Notes: generated by a model not told the origin, from the letters alone. Counted from the first letter of the stretch, positions 33,509 to 42,866 are shown. The stretch: 64,000 nt of DNA from Shimia sp. (GCF_022448905.1 NZ_JAKVCW010000011.1:1-64000), one strand, 5' to 3'. A program made the numbers and translations.

Positions 33509-33537
33509 GGCCCCCGCAGTCATCAACTGCGGGGGCC
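33509..33537. terminator. Bidirectional intrinsic terminator
   Basis: GGCCCCCGCAGT and ACTGCGGGGGCC form a perfect 12-bp stem with a 5-nt loop. It is followed by ATTTATTT on the plus strand and TTTTTGTTT on the minus strand. It lies between the convergent E1 and substrate-binding protein genes and should stop both. Confidence 0.92.
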
Positions 33538-33561
33538 ATTTATTTAAGAAACCCGAAGGAC

Positions 33562-35142
33562 TTACTTCATGGTGAAGTATTTGAACTTCGGAGAATCTTC
33601 CGGCTCCACAACGGTGCCAACATTGGTTTTCATACCCCAGTTCAGCACCTGGTGGTGGATTGGGATGTAAACCTGCTCGTCCTGAACAACCTGCCAGATG
33701 TCGTTGATCATGCCGTTACGCTTCTCCAGGTCGGTCTCACCGGCCAGAGCTTCGATTTTCACGTCCAGATCAGGGTTGCTGAAGCGGGTTGCGTTCCAGG
33801 AACCGTACTTCTCACCTTTGGTGTGCGCCAGGAAGTTGAAGATGTACTCGGAGTCATAAGTCGGAACACCCCAACCCAGCATGTAGAAATCTGTTTCCAG
33901 ATTGCTCAGCAGCGGGAAGTGCTGTGCCTTAGGCTTCGCGTCCAGGTTCACCTTCACGCCGATTTTTGCCAGCATGCCAACGGCCGCCTGACAAATCTTC
34001 TCGTCGTTGACATAGCGGTCGTTCGGGCAGTTCAGCGTGATGCCAAAGCCATCCGCATAACCGGCTTCCGCCATCAGCGCCTTCGCCTTTTCCACGTCGG
34101 TGGAGGAAGAGCTGTCCATCGCTTCGTTCCAGCCGTTCACAAACGGAGGTGCGATCATGCCTGCTGGCGCAGACTGTCCACGCATCACAACTTTCATGAT
34201 GGCGTCACGGTCAATCGCCATGGACATCGCTTTACGCACACGCACGTCAGACATCGGGTTCACACCATCGACGTCATCATTGGCAATGTCTTCCGCAGCT
34301 TGGTTCATACCAAAGAAAATCACGCGGTTCTGAGGCGCGGTGCGCACTTCCAGACCATCGGTGGTGTCCACGCGGCTCAAGTCCTGAACCGGCACGTCCT
34401 GGATGAAGTCCACTTCACCAGACAGAAGCGCCGCAACACGGGTCGCTGCGTTCTGGATTGGGGTGTAGATGATGTCGGTCACTTCCAGAGGGAACTCGTC
34501 CTTGCCCCAGTAGTTCTCGTTGATCGTCAGAACGGTCTTCACGTCCGGCTCACGGGACACCAGCTTGTATGGGCCGGTGCCGTTTGCGTTTTTGGCTGCA
34601 AAGGTGTTCTCTCCACCTTCATAGTCCTGAACCTTCACGGCGTTGTTCGCCTCTGCCCAGTCCTTGTCCAGGATGAACATGTTGGTCAGGTTGTTGGCCA
34701 TGATCGGGTTTGGACCGTTGGTCTCGATCTCGATCTCATACTCGCCGGTGGCGCGCACCTCTTTCACGGAGGCCAGCAGCTCTTTGTAGTCAGAGTCTTC
34801 GGTCATCGCGCGGTCGAGCGAGAACTTCACGTCTTCGGAATCAAACTTCGCACCATCGTGGAAGGTCACGCCTTCACGCAGCTTGAACACCCAAACATTC
34901 GGGTTGTCTGCGGACGGACCCCATTCGGTCGCGAGCGATGGCACCATGGCGCCTGCGTGGTCACGCATTACCAGTGTTTCCATGATCTGGTGCGCAAGCG
35001 CGGAGGTTGGTCCCTCGTTCTGTGCATGCGGATCCAGAGTCAGCGCATCACCTGCGCGCGCCCAACGGATGGTTTCGGCTTGTGCCAGCATTGGCATCGC
35101 TACAACGGCAGCGGTGGCCAGCATCATTGCTTTGAACTTCAT
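33562..35142 (-). CDS. ABC transporter substrate-binding protein, family 5 (peptide/opine type)
   Basis: The 526-residue periplasmic protein has a signal peptide (MKFKAMMLATAAVVAMPMLA, cleaved after AQA near residue 22) followed by the family-5 fold, with TLDPHAQNEGPTSAL near the start and GTGPYKLVSREP. It would capture oligopeptides or similar solutes. ATG 35142 is preceded by GGGGAG; a 40-residue upstream extension is rejected. No permease or ATPase genes flank it, so it is an orphan binding protein. Confidence 0.9.
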   Translation of the reverse strand: MKFKAMMLATAAVVAMPMLAQAETIRWARAGDALTLDPHAQNEGPTSALAHQIMETLVMRDHAGAMVPSLATEWGPSADNPNVWVFKLREGVTFHDGAKFDSEDVKFSLDRAMTEDSDYKELLASVKEVRATGEYEIEIETNGPNPIMANNLTNMFILDKDWAEANNAVKVQDYEGGENTFAAKNANGTGPYKLVSREPDVKTVLTINENYWGKDEFPLEVTDIIYTPIQNAATRVAALLSGEVDFIQDVPVQDLSRVDTTDGLEVRTAPQNRVIFFGMNQAAEDIANDDVDGVNPMSDVRVRKAMSMAIDRDAIMKVVMRGQSAPAGMIAPPFVNGWNEAMDSSSSTDVEKAKALMAEAGYADGFGITLNCPNDRYVNDEKICQAAVGMLAKIGVKVNLDAKPKAQHFPLLSNLETDFYMLGWGVPTYDSEYIFNFLAHTKGEKYGSWNATRFSNPDLDVKIEALAGETDLEKRNGMINDIWQVVQDEQVYIPIHHQVLNWGMKTNVGTVVEPEDSPKFKYFTMK

Positions 35143-35264
35143 CAATTTCACTCCCCTGATAAAGTTGGTGCGGGGATGATTGACGCCAACGGCGCGAATA
35201 TCAAGGCAAAACCTGTGGAAAAGCGCGGACTTAACCCGTTTGGACCACGGAGAAAAACACAAAA

Positions 35265-35284
35265 GGGCGCCAAAAGAGGCGCCC
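35265..35284 (-). terminator. Intrinsic terminator after comE
   Basis: On the minus strand GGGCGCC and GGCGCCC pair across a TCTTTT loop, followed by TTTTGTG. It separates comDE from the downstream binding-protein gene. Confidence 0.85.
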
Positions 35285-35316
35285 TGACTGAATAATTGTT
35301 CAGTTGTTAAAACACC

Positions 35317-35871
35317 TTAGCGGCGAACCTCTTCCATAAATCGCTCACGGATCACAATCGGATTCGTTTTGATCACCGGCACCTTCACATTGCCGCTTTC
35401 GCACTTGCTGACGATGATTGTCATCTCGTCACTGGCAATCGCCGCCTGCACCGCCGCGGCCGTGTCCTCCGCCGAAACCGTCTGCACGTTCTCTGTCCCG
35501 CAGGCTTTGGCTACTGCTGCCAGATCGGTCTTCATGCCCGCATAAGTCGGTTGATCGCCGGTGGAGCCATAAGAGCCGTTATCAATAATCAGCAGCGTGA
35601 AGTTGCCGTGCGGATTGCTCCCGATGGTCGCCAGCGTGCCAAGGTTGGTCAACACCGAGCCGTCGCCGTCAATTGCCACCACAGGTTTGTCCTGCGCCGC
35701 TGCCAAACCAAGGCCAATGGACGACGCCAGCCCCATAGTGCCCAACATGTAGAAATTGGACGGCTGATCGTCCATCGCGTGCAGTTCCTGGCTGGGCGCG
35801 CCAATGTTGCAGACCACCAGATGCTCGCTGATGATCGGCTTTAGCGTTTGAAATACGTCGTTACGGATCAT
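35317..35871 (-). CDS. comE: Sulfopyruvate decarboxylase, beta (TPP-binding) subunit
   Basis: The 184-residue subunit has the thiamine-diphosphate motif beginning GDGS at 69 and ending DNGSYGSTGDQPTY, plus ASSIGLGLAAA before it. With ComD it decarboxylates 3-sulfopyruvate to sulfoacetaldehyde, a step in sulfolactate/cysteate breakdown in roseobacters and in coenzyme M synthesis in archaea. Its ATG overlaps the comD stop by four bases (ATGA). A phosphonopyruvate decarboxylase of similar build is the main alternative. Confidence 0.83.
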   Translation of the reverse strand: MIRNDVFQTLKPIISEHLVVCNIGAPSQELHAMDDQPSNFYMLGTMGLASSIGLGLAAAQDKPVVAIDGDGSVLTNLGTLATIGSNPHGNFTLLIIDNGSYGSTGDQPTYAGMKTDLAAVAKACGTENVQTVSAEDTAAAVQAAIASDEMTIIVSKCESGNVKVPVIKTNPIVIRERFMEEVRR

Positions 35872-36374
35872 GCCGAAGCCCTCCAGAAAGATGCGTCACA
35901 CAGGATCGCCACAGGTTTGGAGGCCATCTGCGCATACTCCAGAATGCCGGGCAGTTCTGCGGCATCTTCCGGTTTGTGGAAATGATAAGTTGGGATGTGT
36001 AGCTGGTTCAGGATTGCCTTTGTGTGCAGCGCCATCTCCACCTGACAGGCCACCGGTTCGCCCACTTCCCCACGATAGGAAATCAACATCGGCAGCGGGA
36101 TCTGGTAGAACTGGATCAGCGTCGCCAGCGTGTTCACCACCACGCCCAGCGCGGTGTTCTGCATCACAATCGCCGGCTTCATCCCGCCCATAAAGGCGCC
36201 GGCACAGAGCCCCATACCCTCATCTTCTTTGTTGGACGGCATGTGCATGATCTCTGGCGTCTCGTCCAACACCTCGATCACCCCGGCCAACTGCTTGCAC
36301 GGCACCGAGGTGATGTAATCAATCCCCGCCGCCTTCAGATCCTTGACGATCTGATGATCCATTTCTGTCGCCAT
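35868..36374 (-). CDS. comD: Sulfopyruvate decarboxylase, alpha subunit
   Basis: The 168-residue subunit carries the pyrimidine-binding half of the enzyme, with NKEDEGMGLCAGA (activating Glu50/Glu52) and QNTALGVVVNTLATL. It pairs with ComE to form the complete thiamine-dependent active site. ATG 36374 is preceded by GGGAGG. No sulfolactate dehydrogenase or sulfoacetaldehyde acetyltransferase gene lies nearby, so the pathway must be completed elsewhere. Confidence 0.83.
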   Translation of the reverse strand: MATEMDHQIVKDLKAAGIDYITSVPCKQLAGVIEVLDETPEIMHMPSNKEDEGMGLCAGAFMGGMKPAIVMQNTALGVVVNTLATLIQFYQIPLPMLISYRGEVGEPVACQVEMALHTKAILNQLHIPTYHFHKPEDAAELPGILEYAQMASKPVAILCDASFWRASA

Positions 36375-36497
36375 CTGTCCTCCCAACCCTCGCTTGGTGT
36401 GCGCCTTTTCCGGCACCATCTTTCGTCACTTTGGGCATAGAAACCTGCGCCAGTGCAGCCAGAATGCCGCAACGGATGGGGCCAGTTTGCAAAACAA

Positions 36498-36529
36498 AAG
36501 GCCCAAGCGATCTGCACCGCTTGGACCTT
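36498..36529 (-). terminator. Intrinsic terminator after the aldehyde dehydrogenase gene
   Basis: On the minus strand AAGGTCCAAGCG pairs with CGCTTGGGCCTT (one U-G pair), followed by TTGTTTTGC. It ends the epimerase-dehydrogenase transcript. Confidence 0.8.
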
Positions 36530-36558
36530 CCAAATTTCAGTAGTCCTATGACCTACAC

Positions 36559-38007
36559 CTACAGCCCCGCCACGCAGGTGTATTTGGTGATCAAATAGTC
36601 GTCCAAACCTTGGCTGCCGCCCTCTTTGCCCATGCCGCTTTCTTTCACGCCCCCAAACGGCGCTTCCACGGTGGTGATGAGGCCGGAGTTGATGCCAACC
36701 ATGCCGTACTCCAATCCCTCATTCATACGGAACGCCCGTGCGAGGTCCTTGGTGTAAGCATAGGCCGCGAGGCCATAGTCCGTGGCATTGGCCGCCGCCA
36801 CTGCGTCGTCTTCATCCTCAAACTTGTAAACCGCCGCCAGCGGGCCGAAGATCTCATCGGTAGAGAACGACATCTCGGACGTCGCACCGGTGATCACGGT
36901 GGGCTCAAAGAAGGTCTGCCCGAGTGCGTGGCGATTGCCGCCCAGCTCCACGGTGCCGCCTTTGGCTTTGGCATCGGCCACCATGCCTTCGACCTTTTTG
37001 ACCGCGTTCTCGTCAATCAACGGCCCCTGCACCACGCCATCCTCGGTGCCATCGCCAACCTTCATCGCTGCCACAGCCTCTTTTAGCTTGGCAACAAAGG
37101 CGTCATGGATACCCGACTGCACGTAGAAGCGGTTGGTGCAGACACAGGTCTGCCCCATATTGCGGAACTTCGCGATCATCGCGCCTTCAACAGCCGCATC
37201 CAGATCGGCATCGTCAAACACGATGAACGGCGCGTTGCCGCCCAACTCCATGGAGACCTTTTTCACCTGATCCGCAGACTGACGAATGAGCAGCTTGCCG
37301 ACATTGGTCGAGCCAGTGAAAGTCACCTTGCGCACGTCATGGTTTTCCATGATCGCCCCGCCAATCGCTGGCGCGTCCCCAGTCACAATGTTCACCACGC
37401 CATTCGGGAAGCCGACATCCTGACACAGCTTGCCCCAAACCAGCCCGCTATACGGCGTCTGCGGCGCAGGTTTGGCCACCACGGTACAGCCCGCCGCCAG
37501 CGCCGGCGCAATCTTGCGCGCGAGCATCGAGGACGGGAAGTTCCACGGCGTGATCATGCCCACAACACCCACCGGGTGATGCGTGACCATCAGGCGTTTG
37601 TCATTGGTCGGCGCCGGAATGATCTCGCCTTTGCTGCGGCGGATTTCCTCAGCAAACCAGCGCACATAGGCCGCGCCAATGCCAATCTCGCCCCGCGCTT
37701 CAAACAGCGGCTTGCCCTGCTCAGCGGTCAGCAGCTGCGCCAGGTCTTCCTGATTGTCCATCAAGGCGTCATGCAGCTTGTGCAACAGACCAACGCGCTC
37801 CATCAGATTGGTCTTGGACCAAGACTTGAAGGCTTCGCTCGCCGCCGCAATCGCGCGCTGCGTCTCTGCCCCACCGGCCTCCGGCACCGTGCCCAACACC
37901 GCGCCTGTCGCGGGGTTGGTGATTTCCGTTGTCGCGCCATTGTCGGCCCCGACCCATTGGCCGCCAATCAGGTTGGATTCCAGCAGCAGTCCATTGAAGT
38001 TGCTCAT
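36559..38007 (-). CDS. gabD: NAD(P)-dependent succinate-semialdehyde dehydrogenase-type aldehyde dehydrogenase
   Basis: The 482-residue enzyme has the catalytic Cys288 in GQTCVC, general base Glu254 in MELGGN and the PWNFP/KPAPQTP cofactor-binding blocks. It oxidises an aldehyde to the acid; best matches by motif are succinate-semialdehyde dehydrogenases. It overlaps the upstream galM-type gene by four bases, so a sugar-derived substrate such as 2-oxoglutarate semialdehyde (oxidative pentose pathways) is a reasonable alternative. Ends at a terminator. Confidence 0.82.
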   Translation of the reverse strand: MSNFNGLLLESNLIGGQWVGADNGATTEITNPATGAVLGTVPEAGGAETQRAIAAASEAFKSWSKTNLMERVGLLHKLHDALMDNQEDLAQLLTAEQGKPLFEARGEIGIGAAYVRWFAEEIRRSKGEIIPAPTNDKRLMVTHHPVGVVGMITPWNFPSSMLARKIAPALAAGCTVVAKPAPQTPYSGLVWGKLCQDVGFPNGVVNIVTGDAPAIGGAIMENHDVRKVTFTGSTNVGKLLIRQSADQVKKVSMELGGNAPFIVFDDADLDAAVEGAMIAKFRNMGQTCVCTNRFYVQSGIHDAFVAKLKEAVAAMKVGDGTEDGVVQGPLIDENAVKKVEGMVADAKAKGGTVELGGNRHALGQTFFEPTVITGATSEMSFSTDEIFGPLAAVYKFEDEDDAVAAANATDYGLAAYAYTKDLARAFRMNEGLEYGMVGINSGLITTVEAPFGGVKESGMGKEGGSQGLDDYLITKYTCVAGL

Positions 38008-39002
38008 GTCTGACCTTTCGAAAAGACAAATTGTGTGTGTTGGTGATAGGTCTCGCCCGGCCGCAACACGGCCTGCGGAAAGTCATTGTGATGATTCGCG
38101 TCAGGCCAAACCTGCGGCTCCAGCGCCAGTCCGGCACAGGCGCCCATCTGTTGGCCGCGCAGGCCGGGCACGCCCGTGGCAATCCCGTCTCCGTCATAGA
38201 CCTGCAAACCTGGCTCGGTGGTCAAACACGCCATCCGCACCCCGGACGCAAAACTCTGCAAGCGTGCCACGGGGCGCAACGGTTGCCGAGCGTTGGACAG
38301 ACAAAAGTTGTGATCCACAGGGTGGGCCTGGCTCAGCGGCGCTGCCTCGCGAAAATCAAACCGTGTCCCCGCAACTGGTGCAACCTCACCCGTCGGGATC
38401 AACGTGTCTTCCACCGGCGTGTAGCTCGTGGCTGCAATCTGCAAGTGATGTTCCGAAACAGTGTCCGTATCATCGAGCACAAAATAGCTGTGATGCGCCA
38501 GGCTACACAGCGTGGTCTTGTCTGTTTCGGCCCGCATCTGGATGTCCAATGTACCGCCGTCCAAAAGCGCAAAGGTCACCGCGCAGCTCAGCGTGCCGGG
38601 AAACCCCATATGCCCATCAGGCAGCACCGCCCTAAGCGTTACGTGATCCTCGGCAGCTTCCTCAATTTCCCACAGATGACCACCCAGACCCTCAACCCCG
38701 CCATGAAGCGTGTGCCGTCCGCCATCATTGGTATCCAGTTGATAGGTTTCCCCATTCAACTCCAGATGCCCGTCGCGGATACGGTTGGCAAATCGCCCGG
38801 CCGTGGCCCCGAAGTAAGGCGAGTCTGTCAAGTAAGGCGCAAAGTCAGGAAACCCCAGCACCAATGGCGCGTCATGTCCCTCCAGACGCAAGTCCTGCAG
38901 CACTGCGCCATAGGTCAGCACACGTGCGGTCAACCCGCCGCCCGTCAGCGTCACGCGATGCACCGCACGGCCATCCGGCATATGCCCCCAGATCTCTGTC
39001 AC
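38004..39002 (-). CDS. galM: Aldose 1-epimerase (mutarotase)
   Basis: The 332-residue GalM-type enzyme has FGATAGRFANRI, the catalytic His171 in HHSYF, and ALEPQVWPDA with the catalytic Glu late in the chain. It interconverts alpha and beta anomers of aldoses in the cytoplasm. The start is GTG 39002. Its stop overlaps the aldehyde dehydrogenase start (ATGA), indicating a two-gene operon. Confidence 0.92.
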   Translation of the reverse strand: MTEIWGHMPDGRAVHRVTLTGGGLTARVLTYGAVLQDLRLEGHDAPLVLGFPDFAPYLTDSPYFGATAGRFANRIRDGHLELNGETYQLDTNDGGRHTLHGGVEGLGGHLWEIEEAAEDHVTLRAVLPDGHMGFPGTLSCAVTFALLDGGTLDIQMRAETDKTTLCSLAHHSYFVLDDTDTVSEHHLQIAATSYTPVEDTLIPTGEVAPVAGTRFDFREAAPLSQAHPVDHNFCLSNARQPLRPVARLQSFASGVRMACLTTEPGLQVYDGDGIATGVPGLRGQQMGACAGLALEPQVWPDANHHNDFPQAVLRPGETYHQHTQFVFSKGQT

Positions 39003-39195
39003 TCAAGCCCCCTTACCGCAGTTTGCGCCAATCTCTCCCATCACCGAGCAGGCAGGCGTAGAGCCAAAACCCAGCGATGCTGACGCCAGATGCAACCACG
39101 CGCGGCGACAGCCTGCAAGGGTTCCTCCGAAATATGATCAAATTTTTTGACGCCTGGCAACACCGCGAGGCCGTTCGCTCCGCAACCGCATAAAC

Positions 39196-40053
39196 CTAGT
39201 TGGCACGCGGAGTCAGCATCACATCCGCCACATAGCCCAGATGGTCAGAGGCTTCGGCGTGCTCGCCTTCGATCACCGCCACATTGGAAACAACAAAGTC
39301 CCCTTTAGACAAAAAGACGTAGTCGATCCGGCGGTGTTTCTTGGTGCCGGCAATCACCGGATAGGTGCCCCGTTCCAGCACGTACTCCGCGCCGGCCCGC
39401 GCCACCAACGCACTGTCTTCATAGACCCCAGATACAACCCCATGCCGCTTGTCATTGGGCTTGAAGTTGAAATCCCCCATCAACAGCACCGGCGTATCGG
39501 TCTGTGCAAACGGCGCCATCATGCGTTGCAGCTGAATACCGGTGTTGTCTTCGCGATCGCGATGGATCGAGGTCGCAAACACCGCCCCGCCCGCCACATC
39601 CAAACGGGCCACCGGCATCGCTTTGCCATTGCCACGCCCGCGGCTGGTCACAACACGCATGGTCTTGGTCATCGGGCATTTGCTCAGAACCGCATTGCCC
39701 CACCAGGGCAGCGGGCTTGGGTGAAAGGCAAACGAGCTCTCCATGCCCAACGCACGCGCAATCCGGCCGGTTTGCCCCCAGCCCAGCACCTCCTGCAACG
39801 CCACCACATCCGGATCGGCCGCCGCAATCGCCGCCACAATGGGTCCAACGTCGTGTTCCTCAAACAACTGGTGCAATGGGTTTGCGCCTGCGTTCTTGGT
39901 CCCAAGCGCCGTACGGATGTTAAACGTCATCACCCGCAGGTTACCGTTCTCATCGCCACAGGTTTCTGCCGCCCGCACTGCCGAGCCGCCAGAGACTCCC
40001 CAAACCGCCAGCGCTGCAACCAGCAACGCCACAACCACACCCAAACGTCGCAT
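39196..40053 (-). CDS. Secreted endonuclease/exonuclease/phosphatase-family protein
   Basis: The 285-residue protein has a signal peptide (MRRLGVVVALLVAALAVWGV and following, cleaved near AVRA). It carries all core EEP motifs: MTFNIR, DVVALQEV, GDFNFKP, RIDYVFLS and SDHLGYVADV, including the catalytic Asp/Asn and His. The superfamily includes DNases and phosphodiesterases. Its ATG overlaps the kpsT stop by one base, so it is the last gene of the capsule operon. A role in trimming or releasing a phosphodiester polymer is inference. Confidence 0.85.
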   Translation of the reverse strand: MRRLGVVVALLVAALAVWGVSGGSAVRAAETCGDENGNLRVMTFNIRTALGTKNAGANPLHQLFEEHDVGPIVAAIAAADPDVVALQEVLGWGQTGRIARALGMESSFAFHPSPLPWWGNAVLSKCPMTKTMRVVTSRGRGNGKAMPVARLDVAGGAVFATSIHRDREDNTGIQLQRMMAPFAQTDTPVLLMGDFNFKPNDKRHGVVSGVYEDSALVARAGAEYVLERGTYPVIAGTKKHRRIDYVFLSKGDFVVSNVAVIEGEHAEASDHLGYVADVMLTPRAN

Positions 40054-40703
40054 TAACAGAATTTCCTATAGTCTCTCAGCAATTCATTGATATCGTCGTA
40101 GTGATACAGCTTGCTGCCATAGGCAAACACCCCACAATCGCAGTAGTCCTTGATGGTCTTCTCAGAGTGCGAGATCATCACCACCCGCGCGTCTTTGATC
40201 TTGTCCTTAAGCGCGCGCTTACTTTTGCTCTTGAACCGCCGGTCGCCCACCGCCGTGACTTCATCAATCAGGTAACACTCGAAACTGATGGCCAGCGACA
40301 GGCCAAACGCCAAACGCGCTTTCATACCGCTGGAATAGGTCTGAATCGGCAGATCCAGCGAACTCCCCAGCTCCGCGAACTCCTGCACCTGCTCCAAAAC
40401 AGACTCGGTGTGACAGCCATAAATCCGCGACACAAAACGCACGTTTTCCACCCCGGTCATCGTGCCGTTAAACCCACGCGCAAAGCCCATCGGCCAGCTC
40501 ACCTTTTCTGTCCGGCGCACCCGCCCTGACGTCGGCAACTCAATCCCGGCAATCATCCGCATCATGGTGGACTTACCTGCCCCGTTGTGCCCCATCAGAG
40601 CCACGTTTTTGCGGTTTTCAAACCGATAGGACGCGTTATCCAAGATGACTTTTTTGACACCTTTTACGTTGTAAATTTTGGTCAGGTTCTCAAAGGCAAT
40701 CAT
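40053..40703 (-). CDS. kpsT: Capsular polysaccharide ABC exporter, ATP-binding protein
   Basis: The 216-residue ATPase has Walker A GHNGAGKST (38-46), the signature YSSGMKARLAF, Walker B ECYLIDEVTAVGD and a switch HS in ISHS. It powers capsule export through the KpsM channel at the inner membrane. It is 2 bp after kpsM and overlaps the following exonuclease-family gene by one base. Confidence 0.93.
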   Translation of the reverse strand: MIAFENLTKIYNVKGVKKVILDNASYRFENRKNVALMGHNGAGKSTMMRMIAGIELPTSGRVRRTEKVSWPMGFARGFNGTMTGVENVRFVSRIYGCHTESVLEQVQEFAELGSSLDLPIQTYSSGMKARLAFGLSLAISFECYLIDEVTAVGDRRFKSKSKRALKDKIKDARVVMISHSEKTIKDYCDCGVFAYGSKLYHYDDINELLRDYRKFC

Positions 40704-40705
40704 GC

Positions 40706-41473
40706 TCAGACCCTCTGTTTGCGGGTGATCCGCTCGGCAAACAACGCAACGATCACCAAAGCCGCGCCAAGGCCCAAAGGATAGGCTATATTAAGAACAT
40801 CGCTGCGATAGTTTGAGTAGAACCCTTCACGGTTCCACTCCACCACATGCAAAATCGGGTTCCACTTGATGATCGCTACCGCCTCTGGCGGCATGCTCGA
40901 TGGAATGTAGAAAACCCCGGACAGGAAGAACAAAGGGCGGGCAAAGATCTTCTCGATGTGCTGCCACGCTTTGTTCTTCTGATACAGAATGGCATTGACC
41001 GATCCGACACCAAACCCAAGCAGACAGGTGGTTAAAAAGGCAAAGATCACCCTCTCCGGATGGGCCGGAATCTGACCAAGCCCCATTGCATATAGGCCAG
41101 TGTAAAACACCACATTGATAACAACAAACGTGCAGCCGATCAGACACAACCGCGCCAGCAGCGTGTCAGGCTCCTTGATCATGGGGTAGGACAGCAGCGA
41201 CTTGTTGGAGGTGAAGGCCCGCATCAAGGAGGCGGATAGCTTATTGTATAGTTCAAGCGTCAACACGGCGGTGGCAAAATACAGCGCCAGCGACTGCCCA
41301 AACGGCGATTGCCTGCCAATCAGGTAGAATAGGGTCATCAAAAATGTCACCGAAAAAATCGGTTGGAAGATGGCCCAGAAATAGCCTGAGTGGGACGTCC
41401 CAAACGTCATGCGCGTTTCCCGCAGGGTCAGCGCTGCGACGACACGGATTTGCAACCAAATGGCGTAGAACAT
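40706..41473 (-). CDS. kpsM: Capsular polysaccharide ABC exporter, permease
   Basis: The 255-residue inner-membrane protein has six hydrophobic segments and the ABC-2 pattern LTLRETRMTFGTSHSGYFWA at the N-terminus and FYIPSSMPPEA near the end. It forms the channel for lipid-linked polymer. It lies 10 bp after the kpsE-type gene and 2 bp before kpsT. Confidence 0.92.
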   Translation of the reverse strand: MFYAIWLQIRVVAALTLRETRMTFGTSHSGYFWAIFQPIFSVTFLMTLFYLIGRQSPFGQSLALYFATAVLTLELYNKLSASLMRAFTSNKSLLSYPMIKEPDTLLARLCLIGCTFVVINVVFYTGLYAMGLGQIPAHPERVIFAFLTTCLLGFGVGSVNAILYQKNKAWQHIEKIFARPLFFLSGVFYIPSSMPPEAVAIIKWNPILHVVEWNREGFYSNYRSDVLNIAYPLGLGAALVIVALFAERITRKQRV

Positions 41474-41483
41474 CAGCCGGACC

Positions 41484-42686
41484 TCAGCGCATGTGGTCCC
41501 GGATCGTATAAGCGATCAACGTGGCAATGGCCCAAAGCGCAAAGGCCGCAACCACAACCAGGAAGAAGTCGCGACTGCGCACCGGATAGGCTGGCTCATT
41601 TGGCACAAATGGCCGCGCAAAGACACCAAGATACCGCTGCTGGCGGTCCGCATCGATGCGGGCGGTTTCCAGCGACACCATCGCCGACGCATAGCTTTGC
41701 TGCGCAAAGTTCTGTTCAATCAGCAAACCTTCATAAGCCGCCAACGCCTGCGCGGTGTTTTCAAGACTGTCCGGGTCATCCGTCTGACCGATCAAGGCCC
41801 GACGCTGCCGGATCTGCTCTTCCAGTGCATCAGCCTGCCGGTTGAGTTGTACCAACATCGGCGAGTCCGCGTCCACTGAGCCTGACAACGCGTTGATCCG
41901 CGCCTGAATATCCACCAGCTTGGTCTCCAGAGATGCCATCAGCTCAGCGTCCAATTGCGCGTTAACCATCGGATCCACTGCGCCACGTTCTGCGCGGAAG
42001 TCGACCAGTTGCAAACGCACGTTGCGCACCCGCTCCTCGGCCCGCTCAACTTCCTTGGCAGCAAACTGAACCGAGTCTTGCCGCGCCTTTTCGGAGAGTT
42101 CGTTGATCAACCGATCCGCCGCCGCCAAGGCCAGCTGCGCCAGACCCTCGGCCATTTCCGCATCAAACGCCTGCACTTCAAAGGTTACAATGCCTGTGGT
42201 GCTGTCATAGGTCGTGTTGATGCGCCACTGCCAGTAATCCACCAAATCTTCGAACGTCCCTTCCGGCCGAAAGCGCGCGATTGGGTCGATAAACTCCTGC
42301 GAGTAGTGCGACCGCAAATCCAGTTCTGCATCTAACTGGCGCAACAGATCCGCGCTTTCTAAGAAGTTGCGCACCACGTAGCTGTCTGATGTTGTGCTAC
42401 CGCTGGGGGACAAACCGGTAAAGGACGTCACAAAGTCAGGTGTGCCACCACCCTCGAGTCCTCGGATCACAAAGCTTGCACCGGCAGCGTAACGGTCAGA
42501 CGCAAACACAAAAAAATACGCACCGCCAAGGGCCACCGGCGTCACAAACAACAGCAGGAACGAAAAGATCACCCCCCAGCGCCGATTGCGCAGAGGCGAA
42601 CTCTTTGGTGGTGCCTGCAACACACCGCTTGGACCGTCTGCCTTTTTGTTAACAGTCTTCAACGTTTTGACTTTTGCTTCAGCCAT
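41484..42686 (-). CDS. kpsE: Capsule export inner-membrane/periplasmic adaptor (KpsE/CtrB type)
   Basis: The 400-residue protein has a membrane helix near residues 34-58, a long periplasmic coiled-coil region (heptads around 190-350), and a second helix near the C-terminus (DFFLVVVAAFALWAIATLIA). This is the polysaccharide co-polymerase-3 layout that links KpsMT to the outer-membrane exporter. A 180-bp gap separates it from the upstream glycerophosphotransferase gene, the only sizeable spacing in the operon. Confidence 0.88.
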   Translation of the reverse strand: MAEAKVKTLKTVNKKADGPSGVLQAPPKSSPLRNRRWGVIFSFLLLFVTPVALGGAYFFVFASDRYAAGASFVIRGLEGGGTPDFVTSFTGLSPSGSTTSDSYVVRNFLESADLLRQLDAELDLRSHYSQEFIDPIARFRPEGTFEDLVDYWQWRINTTYDSTTGIVTFEVQAFDAEMAEGLAQLALAAADRLINELSEKARQDSVQFAAKEVERAEERVRNVRLQLVDFRAERGAVDPMVNAQLDAELMASLETKLVDIQARINALSGSVDADSPMLVQLNRQADALEEQIRQRRALIGQTDDPDSLENTAQALAAYEGLLIEQNFAQQSYASAMVSLETARIDADRQQRYLGVFARPFVPNEPAYPVRSRDFFLVVVAAFALWAIATLIAYTIRDHMR

Positions 42687-42866
42687 GTCTTACCTTTCAT
42701 GCGCCTACTGGCACCGGCCTGTGTCTGCCACACGCCCCCACTGTCTTGGGGCAAAGTGCGCGCGCAACAGCAATATTGCGCATTGTGTGAGATAACCTAG
42801 AAAACTGCTATAACAAGATTGCAGCACGTCCGAGACTTTCAATGCGTTGAAGAGCCTCAAACCGTC

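Noticed and set aside
39003..39195. Possible small gene between the capsule operon end and galM
   Set aside because: There is no open frame with a start, ribosome binding site and protein-like composition in these 193 bp.
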